Part shown: piece by piece, positions 55,378 to 63,495 of the stretch
How the letters are laid out: each line of letters begins with the position of its first letter
Position numbering within the stretch: position 1 is the stretch's first letter
Assembly: GCF_000379665.1 (NCBI RefSeq)
Contig: NZ_KB903359.1
Location: forward strand, 1 to 64,000
Length of the DNA: 64,000 bases
Source of the DNA: Butyricimonas synergistica DSM 23225
GTDB taxonomy: Bacteria > Bacteroidota > Bacteroidia > Bacteroidales > Marinifilaceae
Reading direction: 5' to 3'
Notes under the pieces: generated by a model
What the model was told of the DNA's origin: nothing
Seen by the model: the letters and a program-made list of their open reading frames with translations, nothing else
The model's database searches: none
Program-made: the position numbers and the translations under genes

Positions 55378-58300
55378 TTAACTAGCTTTTATCCTAAATA
55401 TCAAACAATACGTCACCGGAAGAACGACAATCGTCAACAAACTCGCCACAAGCAAGCCGCCCATGATACAAGCCGCCATCCCCCCGAACATCGCATCAAA
55501 CAACAAAGGCAACATACCCAGAATCGTCGTGCCCGAAGCCATCGCCACCGGAACAATTCTCGACTTCGTGGCTTGCAGCACGGCATCCAGCGGAGCCAAT
55601 CCGTTTTCCTGTTCTATACCGATCTGATCGACCAGCACAATCGCGTTCTTGATATTCATCCCGACCAGTCCCAACACTCCCAACAAAGCGAAAAAGTCGA
55701 ACATCTTACCCATCACCAAAAGCCCGAACACGACACCGATAAAAATCAAAGGCACCATCAGCAAAATAATCGTCGGCTTCCGGTAAGTCCTGAAAAGCAA
55801 CAGCAACACGATAAACATCAGGATAAACGTCAACGGCATATTGGCAGCCAAAGCCTCGTTGGACTCCGCCTGGCTCTCGTCCTCCCCGAAAATCTTCATC
55901 GTGTACCCCTCCGGCAAATCCATCTGTTTCACCTTACTCCACACTTGCGAGAATGCCGCTTTCGTGTTAGCTCCCCGTTTGGGGTCACATTGCGCCATCA
56001 TCACCCGGTCACGGTTATAGCGTTTAATCACGTTATAATTGTAATTGTAGGCAAAACTATCCACCACTTGTGCCAGCGGCACCGTGAATCCCCGTGTAGC
56101 GAACACGGGCAAAGTCTTCATATTATCCAGATTCTTGGCATCGAACCCGTCCTCTTTCAGCAGCATAGGCATAAACAAATCCTTCTCCCGGAAATCCCCG
56201 ATTGCCAACCCGTTCGTGGCAATCTTCAAAGCATAAGCCACAGACTGCCGGGTAATTCCCAAACGTTGTCCCCTCTCCTGCGAATAAGCGGGTTCCCACA
56301 CGGGCACCTTATTTCCCCAACTTCCCCGCACGTCGGTCACCATATCACACTCCCGCATCAACCCCATCGCCCGCTCCGTCAGTGCCGACAACGTATCTAT
56401 CTCTTCACCGATAAACCCGATCTCGATAGCCGCCTCCACTGCCGGCGACATTTTAAACAAAGAAGACCGGATCAACATATCCGGGTAATTCTCCCGCACG
56501 TAAGTATTCAGACGGTCTTCAACAACCGGCGATTGCTCTTTCTTCTGCACCTCGATCAACAAATTCCCGAAATTCGCTTTCGGACCGAAAGAAGTACTTG
56601 CCAGATAATACCGTAACGGCGAACCGCCAATCGTCACGGACACGTTCGTCACCTCCTCCTGCTTCATCAAATAGGACTCGATATCCGCCATCATCTTCTC
56701 GGACTCCCGTATACTGAAACCTTCCGGCAGAAAACAATCCGCCCGGAAATAAGGTTTATCCATACTTGGGAAAAAATTCTGCGGCATCACCCCCATGATA
56801 TACATGGAAGCCAGGAACAGACACACGACCGACACGATAGTCACCACCTTGTAGCGAATCAATCCCCGCAACATACCGACAAATTTATTATAGAACTTCG
56901 TATCGTAAGGATCTTTTGTCGCGTCACCGGAACTCTCCTTCAATATAAAATTACCGAACACGGTGGTCTGCGTCAATGCCAGAATCCAACTCAACGCCAG
57001 CGACACCGCCAACACGATAAACAAAGGCTTCACCATCTCCGCCACGGAAGAAGGAGCCAAATACAAAGGCAAGAAAGAAAATATGGCAATCAACGTGGCT
57101 CCCAGCAATCCCCATTGCGGTACGGTCGCCCCCTTTATCAAGGCATCCCGCCGCCGCATTCCTTTCTTGATCAATATCTGGGCATTATCCGTCACCACGA
57201 TAGCGTTATCCACCAACATACCCATCGCGATAATAAATGCCGCCAACGAAGTACGGTTCAACCCGACTCCCATAAACTGCATGATCAGCATGGTCCCCCC
57301 GATAGAGAAAATCAACGAAGAGCCGATCAACAACCCCGCACGGGCACCCATCACCAGCAGGATAATAAAAATCACGATCAGCACCGACTCCACCAAGTTC
57401 AACAAGAACCCGTTATTCGCCTCCCGCGCGATCTCGTTCTCCGGGTAAAGCGTCACCAGTTCAATTCCCACCGGCATCAACTTCTCCAACTGGCTCAACC
57501 GTTCCTTCACCAGATCACCCGTTTTCACCACGTCACGTTCCGGGTCTGTCGAAACGCCGATCCCGATCGCACGTTTACCATTTACCCGCATCAAATTGCC
57601 GGGTGGATCGAGGTATCCTTTCTCTATCGTGGTAATATCTCCCAAACGCACCTGCTGTCCCGCTTGCGTAACAATCAACTGGTTGCGTATATCATCCAGC
57701 GTCTTGTAAGTCCCGTCCGCCAATATCTTCAATTCCAGATTCCCCGCGCGCTTCTCCCCGGTATTAATCAAAGAATTCTGGGATTTTATCGTCTGTATCA
57801 AAGAATTCAAGTCAACCCCGGAATTCGCCAACTTCGACATCGTGATAAACACATTCACCACCTCCGTCTGCTCCCCGTACAAAGCGACTTTCTGAACCCC
57901 GTCGACCGACACCAATTGAGTTTTCAACTTCTGTCCCCATTCCCTCAAATCGTGATACGAGAACCCCTCCGCGGCAGTCAAACCGTAATAAATACCGAAC
58001 ACGTCACCGAAGTCGTCCGACACGCTGATCGTCGAAGCCCCTTGCGGCAAGGCAGGTTGAATATTCAGTACCTTCCGGCGCAACTCGTCCCACATCTGCG
58101 GCATCTCTTCCGGTGGGGTTGCCGGGCTCAACTCGATTTGGATCTTGGACATCCCGTAATAAGAGTCCGACTTGATCTTCTGTACCCGCCGCATAGACTG
58201 TATTTCCCGCTCTATCGGCTCCGTGATTAACTGTTCCACCTCGGCAGGCGTCGCCCCCGGGTACTTCGTGATAAGAACTGCCGTTTTAATCACGAAAGGC

Positions 58301-58413
58301 GAATCTTCCTTTTTACCCAACAAGTCAAAGGAAAGCACACCCCCGACCAACAAAATAGCCAAAAAGAAATAAATCACTTTCGTGTTATCCAGCGAATATC
58401 TTGCTATATTCAT
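55378..58413 (-). CDS. RND-type efflux pump inner-membrane permease
   Basis: A 1011-residue proton-driven transporter of the AcrB/HAE group. Features: the N-terminal helix and AVLITKYPGATPAEVEQLITEPIE segment, two sets of transmembrane helices with the AFIIAMGMLVDNAIVVTDNA and VGMNIKNAIVLVDQIG repeats, and two large periplasmic loops. It pairs with the adaptor (9 bases upstream) and the TolC-like duct (3 bases downstream) to form a tripartite pump. The substrate (drugs, bile salts, fatty acids or other) cannot be told from sequence. Confidence 0.95.
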   Translation of the reverse strand: MNIARYSLDNTKVIYFFLAILLVGGVLSFDLLGKKEDSPFVIKTAVLITKYPGATPAEVEQLITEPIEREIQSMRRVQKIKSDSYYGMSKIQIELSPATPPEEMPQMWDELRRKVLNIQPALPQGASTISVSDDFGDVFGIYYGLTAAEGFSYHDLREWGQKLKTQLVSVDGVQKVALYGEQTEVVNVFITMSKLANSGVDLNSLIQTIKSQNSLINTGEKRAGNLELKILADGTYKTLDDIRNQLIVTQAGQQVRLGDITTIEKGYLDPPGNLMRVNGKRAIGIGVSTDPERDVVKTGDLVKERLSQLEKLMPVGIELVTLYPENEIAREANNGFLLNLVESVLIVIFIILLVMGARAGLLIGSSLIFSIGGTMLIMQFMGVGLNRTSLAAFIIAMGMLVDNAIVVTDNAQILIKKGMRRRDALIKGATVPQWGLLGATLIAIFSFLPLYLAPSSVAEMVKPLFIVLAVSLALSWILALTQTTVFGNFILKESSGDATKDPYDTKFYNKFVGMLRGLIRYKVVTIVSVVCLFLASMYIMGVMPQNFFPSMDKPYFRADCFLPEGFSIRESEKMMADIESYLMKQEEVTNVSVTIGGSPLRYYLASTSFGPKANFGNLLIEVQKKEQSPVVEDRLNTYVRENYPDMLIRSSLFKMSPAVEAAIEIGFIGEEIDTLSALTERAMGLMRECDMVTDVRGSWGNKVPVWEPAYSQERGQRLGITRQSVAYALKIATNGLAIGDFREKDLFMPMLLKEDGFDAKNLDNMKTLPVFATRGFTVPLAQVVDSFAYNYNYNVIKRYNRDRVMMAQCDPKRGANTKAAFSQVWSKVKQMDLPEGYTMKIFGEDESQAESNEALAANMPLTFILMFIVLLLLFRTYRKPTIILLMVPLIFIGVVFGLLVMGKMFDFFALLGVLGLVGMNIKNAIVLVDQIGIEQENGLAPLDAVLQATKSRIVPVAMASGTTILGMLPLLFDAMFGGMAACIMGGLLVASLLTIVVLPVTYCLIFRIKAS

Positions 58414-58422
58414 AACCTCTCC

Positions 58423-59469
58423 TTATTTTAACAACTTCACTTTCTGTCCTTCCGTGATATAATTCACCCCGGCAACAACAATAATATCATCATTCGTGAG
58501 TCCCTTCTGCACCATAATCTTATCGCTCCCGAACAATTGCCCGATCTCCACGGCTTTACCGTGCACCGTTTCGGTCTTCGGGTTATACACCCACACCGAA
58601 GTTTCGTTCGTCGTCGGATTCTTGAACAAAGCACTCATCGGCACGATATAACTATTCTCCTCCGTTGTCTCTATTTTCAAATTCACCTTACAAGAAAAAC
58701 CGGGATAAATATTATGGACATCACGGGAGAAACGGCTATCGTCAATAACCAGTTTCACGGGTATTCCCGTCCCGTCGGGCGAAGCATCGATAAATTCCTT
58801 CACTCTCGCCTTAAACCAGATGCCCTTGTACGTATCAAACTCCACGGTCACCGTCATCGGCGTGCGAGTCAGATCGACACTCGTTTCCGGCAGAGTAAAA
58901 CCTACCGCCAGTTTATCGGGATTCACCAACTTGATGATAGACTCTCCCGGCATCACCTTCTGGTAATTCTCCACGAACTTCTTCTCCACGAACCCGTCGA
59001 AAGGCGCTCTCAGTTTCGTATCCTCCAACGTGTTGGCAGAAGTCTCGTAAGCCGATTTACCTTTTATATAATTTGCCTCCGCAATCTCGTACTCCTGCTT
59101 AGAAATAGCCTGCATCGACAACAATCTTTTATTCCTCTCCAACTGGGATTTAGCCGTCAGATAAGCCGCCTTATTCGCCTCGTACTGCAACTTGTAATCC
59201 AACGGGTCTACCGCCGCAATCACCTGTCCCTTCTTCACCTTCTGTCCCTCGTCCACGTTCATCGCCACGAGCGGTCCCGACAACTTAAAGGCAAGATTAC
59301 TATATTCCTCTGCCTCCACTATCCCCGTGTACACCTTATTGATCGCCCCCAACGCCTCCACGTTAACCACTCTCACGGGACGCACGACATCCTGGTACGT
59401 TTCCTTTTTTCCTTTACAACCCACCCATAAAAAAGCAGGTATCATGCAAACCATCCATGTAAATCTCAT
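58423..59469 (-). CDS. RND efflux periplasmic adaptor lipoprotein (MFP)
   Basis: A 348-residue lipoprotein (signal ending LWVGC). Barrel-sandwich and hairpin regions are seen in NLAFKLSGPLVAMNVDEGQKVKKGQVIAAVDPLDY and LRAPFDGFVEKKFVENYQKVMPGESIIKL, and the membrane-proximal domain follows. It joins the RND permease to the TolC-like duct and is first in the operon. Its first ten codons and upstream flank (42 bp) occur a second time at 61262-61303 next to hipT. Confidence 0.93.
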   Translation of the reverse strand: MRFTWMVCMIPAFLWVGCKGKKETYQDVVRPVRVVNVEALGAINKVYTGIVEAEEYSNLAFKLSGPLVAMNVDEGQKVKKGQVIAAVDPLDYKLQYEANKAAYLTAKSQLERNKRLLSMQAISKQEYEIAEANYIKGKSAYETSANTLEDTKLRAPFDGFVEKKFVENYQKVMPGESIIKLVNPDKLAVGFTLPETSVDLTRTPMTVTVEFDTYKGIWFKARVKEFIDASPDGTGIPVKLVIDDSRFSRDVHNIYPGFSCKVNLKIETTEENSYIVPMSALFKNPTTNETSVWVYNPKTETVHGKAVEIGQLFGSDKIMVQKGLTNDDIIVVAGVNYITEGQKVKLLK

Positions 59470-59480
59470 AAATCTATTTT
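59439..59480. repeat. 42-bp direct repeat, copy 1
   Basis: These 42 bases, covering the start of the adaptor gene and its immediate upstream flank, recur exactly in the same orientation at 61262-61303. They bracket a 1.78-kb block holding two gene relics. Confidence 0.85.
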
Positions 59481-59548
59481 TTTACACGTATACGGGAAAA
59501 TACAAGTAAGGTTTGCCACATAAAATAAATAAGAAAAAAAACGCACGG

Positions 59549-60175
59549 ATGGAACTCTGCCTATCTCCCGATAAAAATATTTATACCCCTCTTTCTTGGA
59601 ATATTAGCCCAAAACAAACAGTATTCGAGTTAACACCGAACGCAAAACTCTTTATACCGGTAACGACAATTCTACTCGCAGGATTATATTTTAACCTTAA
59701 AACTCACATCATGTATAACTATACATTCCGATTCCTGGACAAAAAAGAGTGCTTCCGAACACCTTTTTCACCCGAAGATAACACACGATACACATATATG
59801 TTACATAACAAAACATACTTGTACCGTCTTAGTGAACAATTAATTAGGAGTAACCAACCGGAACATGCCCTCACGGTAAAACGGCATTTGGCTCGTTTAG
59901 CACCGACCTCTTCCCTACTATGCGATATCGGCATATTACATCTAGAAAACGGGGAAATCCATGTAGCCGACAGCCTCTTCTCCAAGGCTCATCAAATGAC
60001 ACCCAATCACATCACTCCCGTGTACAACCGTTTTCTTGTTACCAAGCAAACAAACGATACTCTCCACGGGCTTCGTTTAGCTAAAAAAATCCTCCACATG
60101 CCTGTCCGTAAGATAAATAATATCGTATTAAGAGCCCGCCATGAAGCAAAGGAATATATTAAAGCACAGTCATAA
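59549..60175 (+). pseudogene. C-terminal relic of a TPR-tailed O-antigen-ligase-like protein
   Basis: About 208 residues from the ATG at 59549 (a TTG at 59513 is also in frame). It has a membrane helix (LFIPVTTILLAGLYFNL) and TPR-like repeats (ALTVKRHLARLAPTSSLLCDIGILHLENGEIHVADSLFSKAHQM). The end, with PNHITPVYNRFLVTKQTNDTLHGLRLAKKILHMPVRKIN, resembles the C-terminal TPR tail of Bacteroidetes O-antigen-ligase-family membrane proteins. The usual N-terminal polytopic membrane part is missing, so I read it as a 5'-truncated remnant. A short independent gene remains possible. It lies upstream of and in line with the broken transglutaminase gene. Confidence 0.5.
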
Positions 60176-60188
60176 TCAATATACAAAC

Positions 60189-61229
60189 ATGAGAACCACT
60201 TTCATTTATATCATTTTTACGCTAATCTCTTCTTGTTCAACAGATGAAACAAAATTAGAAAAAGCATTGCGTCTAGCTGGGAACAATCGTCACGAATTAG
60301 AAAAAGTCCTTCATCACTATTCCCAAAAACCGGCAGATTCCCTTCAACTCCATGCCGCACGATTCATTATTGAAAACATGCCCGGACACTACACTCTGGC
60401 GGGAAAAGAAATTGAACAATTTAAAGAAAAAATACACGCCGATACTTCCGTCTCCTATTTTGCTAAAAAACTTCTTGAAATATCAATAAGCAATATAGAA
60501 TCAATTCAAAAAAACGCACAAAAAACTGAAGATGTAGAAAACATTAAATCTGAATTTCTTATTCGCCATATAGATCGTTCCATCGAGCGTTTCATCACTT
60601 GCCCTTGGCTACGTGATATTCCTATTGATATATTCATGGAATATGTCCTTCCGTATCGCTTTGAGCACGAACAACCCGAACTTTGGATTGATTCTCTACG
60701 CATTACCCCGGATGCATGGAAAGAGATAAATGCATCCGGAATAGCAAAATACGCCGCATGGAATAATATTGAAAAACTGGATTTGACCCGATCAGAACCC
60801 CTTTTCCACAAAGACCAAATCATCCAGTGGTTACAACAAGATATTTACGATATGTGCCAACATTCTGCTCTCAAGGATTTATTCAAAAGCAGAGCTTCCG
60901 CCCTGCCCGCAACCATAGACTTTATTCCCAACTTTGCCAACCGAAACGGTTTCCATTATTGGAATCGAATCATCTCACCCGAAATAAAAAAGATATCCAT
61001 GCGGGGAACTCTCGAACGTAAAGCCGCAAAAATATACCGAAAAACATATTCTCTTCAAAATGAGATAATTCCTCTTAAAGGAGAATACATCCCTGAATTT
61101 TTTCAAAAATCATTTTACAAAGACGTCAGCGATGGATTAGGGAGCCCTTTATTGGTTGCATAATTGGACCTCCGGCATGGAAGAACGCATATTCACAATT
61201 AATGAAAATGACGAAATCCAATTCTGGTG
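60189..61229 (+). pseudogene. Broken transglutaminase-like lipoprotein gene
   Basis: A paralogue of the gene at 19895-21769. The N-terminal part is clear: lipoprotein signal FTLISSC and LEKALRLAGNNRHELEKVLHHYS. After SFYKDVSDGLGSP the frame stops at 61163, but the +1 frame from about 61150 reads YWLHNWTSGMEERIFTINEN...QFW and stops at 61229, matching the last residues of the intact paralogue. About 270 residues between these points are missing, so an internal deletion of roughly 0.8 kb joined the two ends out of frame. The core is also altered: the catalytic Cys position and the Asp are lost (HSALKDLF, NGFHYWNRIISPE), although the His is kept. Confidence 0.82.
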
Positions 61230-61261
61230 ACATGTATCCACCATCACAACTTCAAAATAAT

Positions 61262-61303
61262 GTATCATGCAAACCATCCATGTAAATCTCATAAATCTAT
61301 TTT
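61262..61303. repeat. 42-bp direct repeat, copy 2
   Basis: Identical to 59439-59480. It carries the first ten codons of the efflux adaptor gene without the rest, so it is a detached fragment. Two of the three bases of the hipT stop codon (61302-61304) lie inside it, so the hipT end is defined by this junction. Confidence 0.85.
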
Positions 61304-62243
61304 ATAGCCCTTGTGCAAGCCTCGCAAGCTGTTCCTTCAACAATTCGCCATACTTTTCCTTTAATTTTGCACTTAGGAAAGAGTTTTGAATGACAGTCTC
61401 AAACTTGGGCAATAGTTTGATATACTTATTTATCAGTCGTTCTACAATCACATTCTCTATACCCAGAGTAGCTGCTGACCTAATAAAATCTTCTCTTTGA
61501 AACTTTTTCTTCCGACCATTCAAAGTTAACGCCAACTCTTCATTATCCTTGGGATTGATGATAGCCGCATTTAGCAAATCGTAAGCAGGGGTCAAACGTA
61601 TCATATCCTCCACCTCATACAAAGAGAAGTTTTTCAAGTGCATATCGTTATTACCTGTCAACCAAGAGAAAAGTACCAGCTCGAAGAAGTTGGTAACATC
61701 CATTTTAGGTAAAGACGAGTATTTCAAAATAGCCTTGCCGATACGTTCATAACTACTTTTGTATTTATGCTCTGTTTGCCTTTCTGTCAATTGGCACATA
61801 TCTTCCATCGCGATCTTCTCTCCGGCTGGAGTCCTGTCAATCCGGCGGGTAAGATAGCATAGCGTATCATCTGCCATCCGCATCAGCGTATGAGGAACTA
61901 CCTCAATACGTGCCACCTCTGCAAGGTGCATGGTTAAATCCTCGACCTCTGGCATCATTTCATATTGCGAGGTCTGTGGTTTACAAATATAACCGCCCCA
62001 TAGCCCGACAATAGTCAATCGTTTGCTGCCCTCATGCTCATTCAAATGCAAGGATAATTTCGGCTGAACACCGGTCAAAGAGGTTTGGTCTCGAATGATT
62101 TGCAGAGCAAGCTGGTCAAGTTGTTCTATCGTATAATCAAGAACGGGCAATGTTGCTGTTCCGAAGAACTTCTTTATGCAAGCCGTGTGCATATCCTTTT
62201 CCCCCTTTAAAAGCGGACGATAACAGTATAAGCAATTACACAT
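61302..62243 (-). CDS. hipT: HipT-like serine/threonine kinase toxin (HipA C-terminal part)
   Basis: A 313-residue HipA-family kinase. The N-terminus is a small Cys-rich segment (CNCLYCYRPL...HTAC). The flexible Ser loop that is autophosphorylated in the family is at TSLTGVQPK (54-62). The catalytic loop GNNDMHLKN has Asp200, and the metal-binding DLLNA follows at 222-226. It lacks the N-subdomain 1, which is encoded as a separate gene upstream (8-base overlap). That split defines the HipBST type, in which HipT phosphorylates a tRNA synthetase (TrpS in E. coli) and growth stops. Target here unknown. The stop codon is formed at the 42-bp repeat junction. Confidence 0.88.
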   Translation of the reverse strand: MCNCLYCYRPLLKGEKDMHTACIKKFFGTATLPVLDYTIEQLDQLALQIIRDQTSLTGVQPKLSLHLNEHEGSKRLTIVGLWGGYICKPQTSQYEMMPEVEDLTMHLAEVARIEVVPHTLMRMADDTLCYLTRRIDRTPAGEKIAMEDMCQLTERQTEHKYKSSYERIGKAILKYSSLPKMDVTNFFELVLFSWLTGNNDMHLKNFSLYEVEDMIRLTPAYDLLNAAIINPKDNEELALTLNGRKKKFQREDFIRSAATLGIENVIVERLINKYIKLLPKFETVIQNSFLSAKLKEKYGELLKEQLARLAQGL

Positions 62244-62574
62244 GTTTTCCCTCCTTTTCTTCCAAAGGAATGACGCTTACCGCTCCGATACAATCCTTGC
62301 AGCATGTCAGCAACAACGACATCCGGTCAAGAATACTGATATCTGTATTCCGCAATGCAACATCCAACAGCCATCCTTCTGGAATCAAACCGTCGAAAAA
62401 TGGAAACAGCACAGGACTTGTATATGCTTCGTCTTGTAAAGGCAATGTCATGCTAACTGCCTTCGCCTTTTCAAGAGAGAGATATTCCGGTAAATAGCAG
62501 AACTCATACCCTGCATCGTTTTCTGTCAGAATACCAGCTAATTGGTCTTTGTAAAATATATGGGCTTGTCTCAT
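62236..62574 (-). CDS. hipS: HipS-like protein (HipA N-terminal subdomain)
   Basis: A 112-residue protein matching the HipA N-subdomain 1 (YKDQLAGILTENDAGYEFCYLPEYL, PVLFPFFDGLIPEGWLLDVALRN). In the HipBST systems this small protein, rather than HipB, acts as the antitoxin of HipT. It overlaps hipB by 4 bases and hipT by 8, so all three are translated from one message. Confidence 0.88.
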   Translation of the reverse strand: MRQAHIFYKDQLAGILTENDAGYEFCYLPEYLSLEKAKAVSMTLPLQDEAYTSPVLFPFFDGLIPEGWLLDVALRNTDISILDRMSLLLTCCKDCIGAVSVIPLEEKEGKHV

Positions 62575-62777
62575 TGATTATTCTTTTTTTGAGTGGCAAC
62601 CATTTCATAATTGAAAAAGTCAAGGAGCTGATTCACTTTATCGAGGCGTAGCGTTTCCTTTCCTTGTTCAAGGTCTCGCACAAAACGCAATCCTACTCCC
62701 GACTTCAACGATAGTTCTTCTTGCGTCAGATTATATTGCTTTCGCAACATTTTGACCGTAGTAGAAAGATTATTCAT
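62571..62777 (-). CDS. hipB: HipB-like XRE-family repressor
   Basis: A 68-residue DNA-binding protein with one XRE-type helix-turn-helix (LTQEELSLKSGVGLRFVRDLEQGKETLRLDKVNQLLDFF). It is first in the hipBST operon. Three palindromic sites with consensus TATACC-N6-GGTATA lie directly upstream at 41-bp spacing, so it most likely represses its own promoter. The ATG at 62777 is only 12 bases from the nearest site. Confidence 0.88.
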   Translation of the reverse strand: MNNLSTTVKMLRKQYNLTQEELSLKSGVGLRFVRDLEQGKETLRLDKVNQLLDFFNYEMVATQKKNNQ

Positions 62778-62789
62778 ATCATCATACTT

Positions 62790-62889
62790 TATACCTTTTC
62801 GGGTACAAAGCTAACACAAATATTTGATATTATACCATAAGGGGTATAATTTATTATTTCACCACTGCAATTATATCAGACTGGGTATA
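62790..62889 (-). promoter_or_regulatory. Three phased HipB operators
   Basis: Three sites of the form TATACC-N6-GGTATA start at 62790 (TATACC/GGTACA), 62831 (perfect) and 62872 (TATATC/GGTATA). Their starts are exactly 41 bases apart, about four helical turns, so repressors would sit on one face of the DNA. The middle site is a perfect palindrome. The candidate -7 element at 62806-62813 lies between sites 1 and 2 and overlaps the end of site 1. Confidence 0.8.
62806..62813 (-). promoter_or_regulatory. Candidate -7 element of hipBST
   Basis: Minus-strand TAGCTTTG matches TAnnTTTG, 29 bases before the hipB start and adjacent to operator 1. A bound repressor at sites 1 or 2 would cover the promoter. 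Confidence 0.45.
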
Positions 62890-62929
62890 ATATATCCTAC
62901 AAAAGTTTTCTGGTCTTATGACCAATTTT

Positions 62930-63355
62930 CTACCATCTAAGACCCTTCAAGAAATAAAAATGCTCAAAGTAATCCTCGTTCAGGAACGTACCGTTCTCCA
63001 TACGTTTCTTATCAACAATATATCCTCTAATTGCAAACTGACGTAATACAACACTTGTTGCCCATTGGCGAAATTGTGTTGCACGAGTAGAACTATCTTT
63101 TTGAACTACCGAGAATTCCTCGGTAGTTGCCTCTTTAGATAATTCTCCATTAGCATATATATTCTTTAAGTGCAATCCTACATTATCCGTGCTGCAATCA
63201 AAGAGCACTCCCATAGCCTTTTGAGTCATCCATAAAGTTTCATCTTTATAGTAAACTTCAATTCCTTGTTCCTTATTATCTAACTGAAATATTAGAAATT
63301 CAGCCGTACTGTTTCGTATAAACTTACGCTTATTGTTATTTTTATTCTCTTCCAT
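62930..63355 (-). pseudogene. RhuM-family gene relic
   Basis: The start (FLIFQLDNKEQGIEVYYKDETLWMTQKAMG, then LHLKNIYANGEL) and the later RATQFRQWATSV...LRQFAIRGYIVDKKRMENGTFLNEDYFEH are typical of RhuM proteins. The usual segment ending YNLDAIISVGYRVNSI between them is missing, a valine is added at ATSV-VLRQ, and after FEH the frame turns into an unrelated tail and stops at 62930, far short of the family's usual length of over 300 residues. RhuM-like genes often travel with mobile DNA and defence islands. Confidence 0.8.
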
Positions 63356-63495
63356 AAACGAGAACTAAGCAGTGTAAATTATTAATTTTCAGTCTATCAA
63401 GTATTACTTTAAAACAATATATCTTATGATTTTACTATTTTCAAGAAGAGGGACTAAATGAATAGCCCCTCTTCTCTATAATGTTACAAAATCAC

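Noticed and set aside
55114-56616. Plus-strand open frame (500 codons) opposite the RND permease and TolC-like genes
   Set aside because: It crosses the boundary of two real genes on the other strand and has a His/Gln/Arg-rich translation.
59439-61303. Insertion sequence or transposon
   Set aside because: The direct repeats are 42 bp and derive from a gene start, there are no terminal inverted repeats, and no transposase or integrase is encoded between them.
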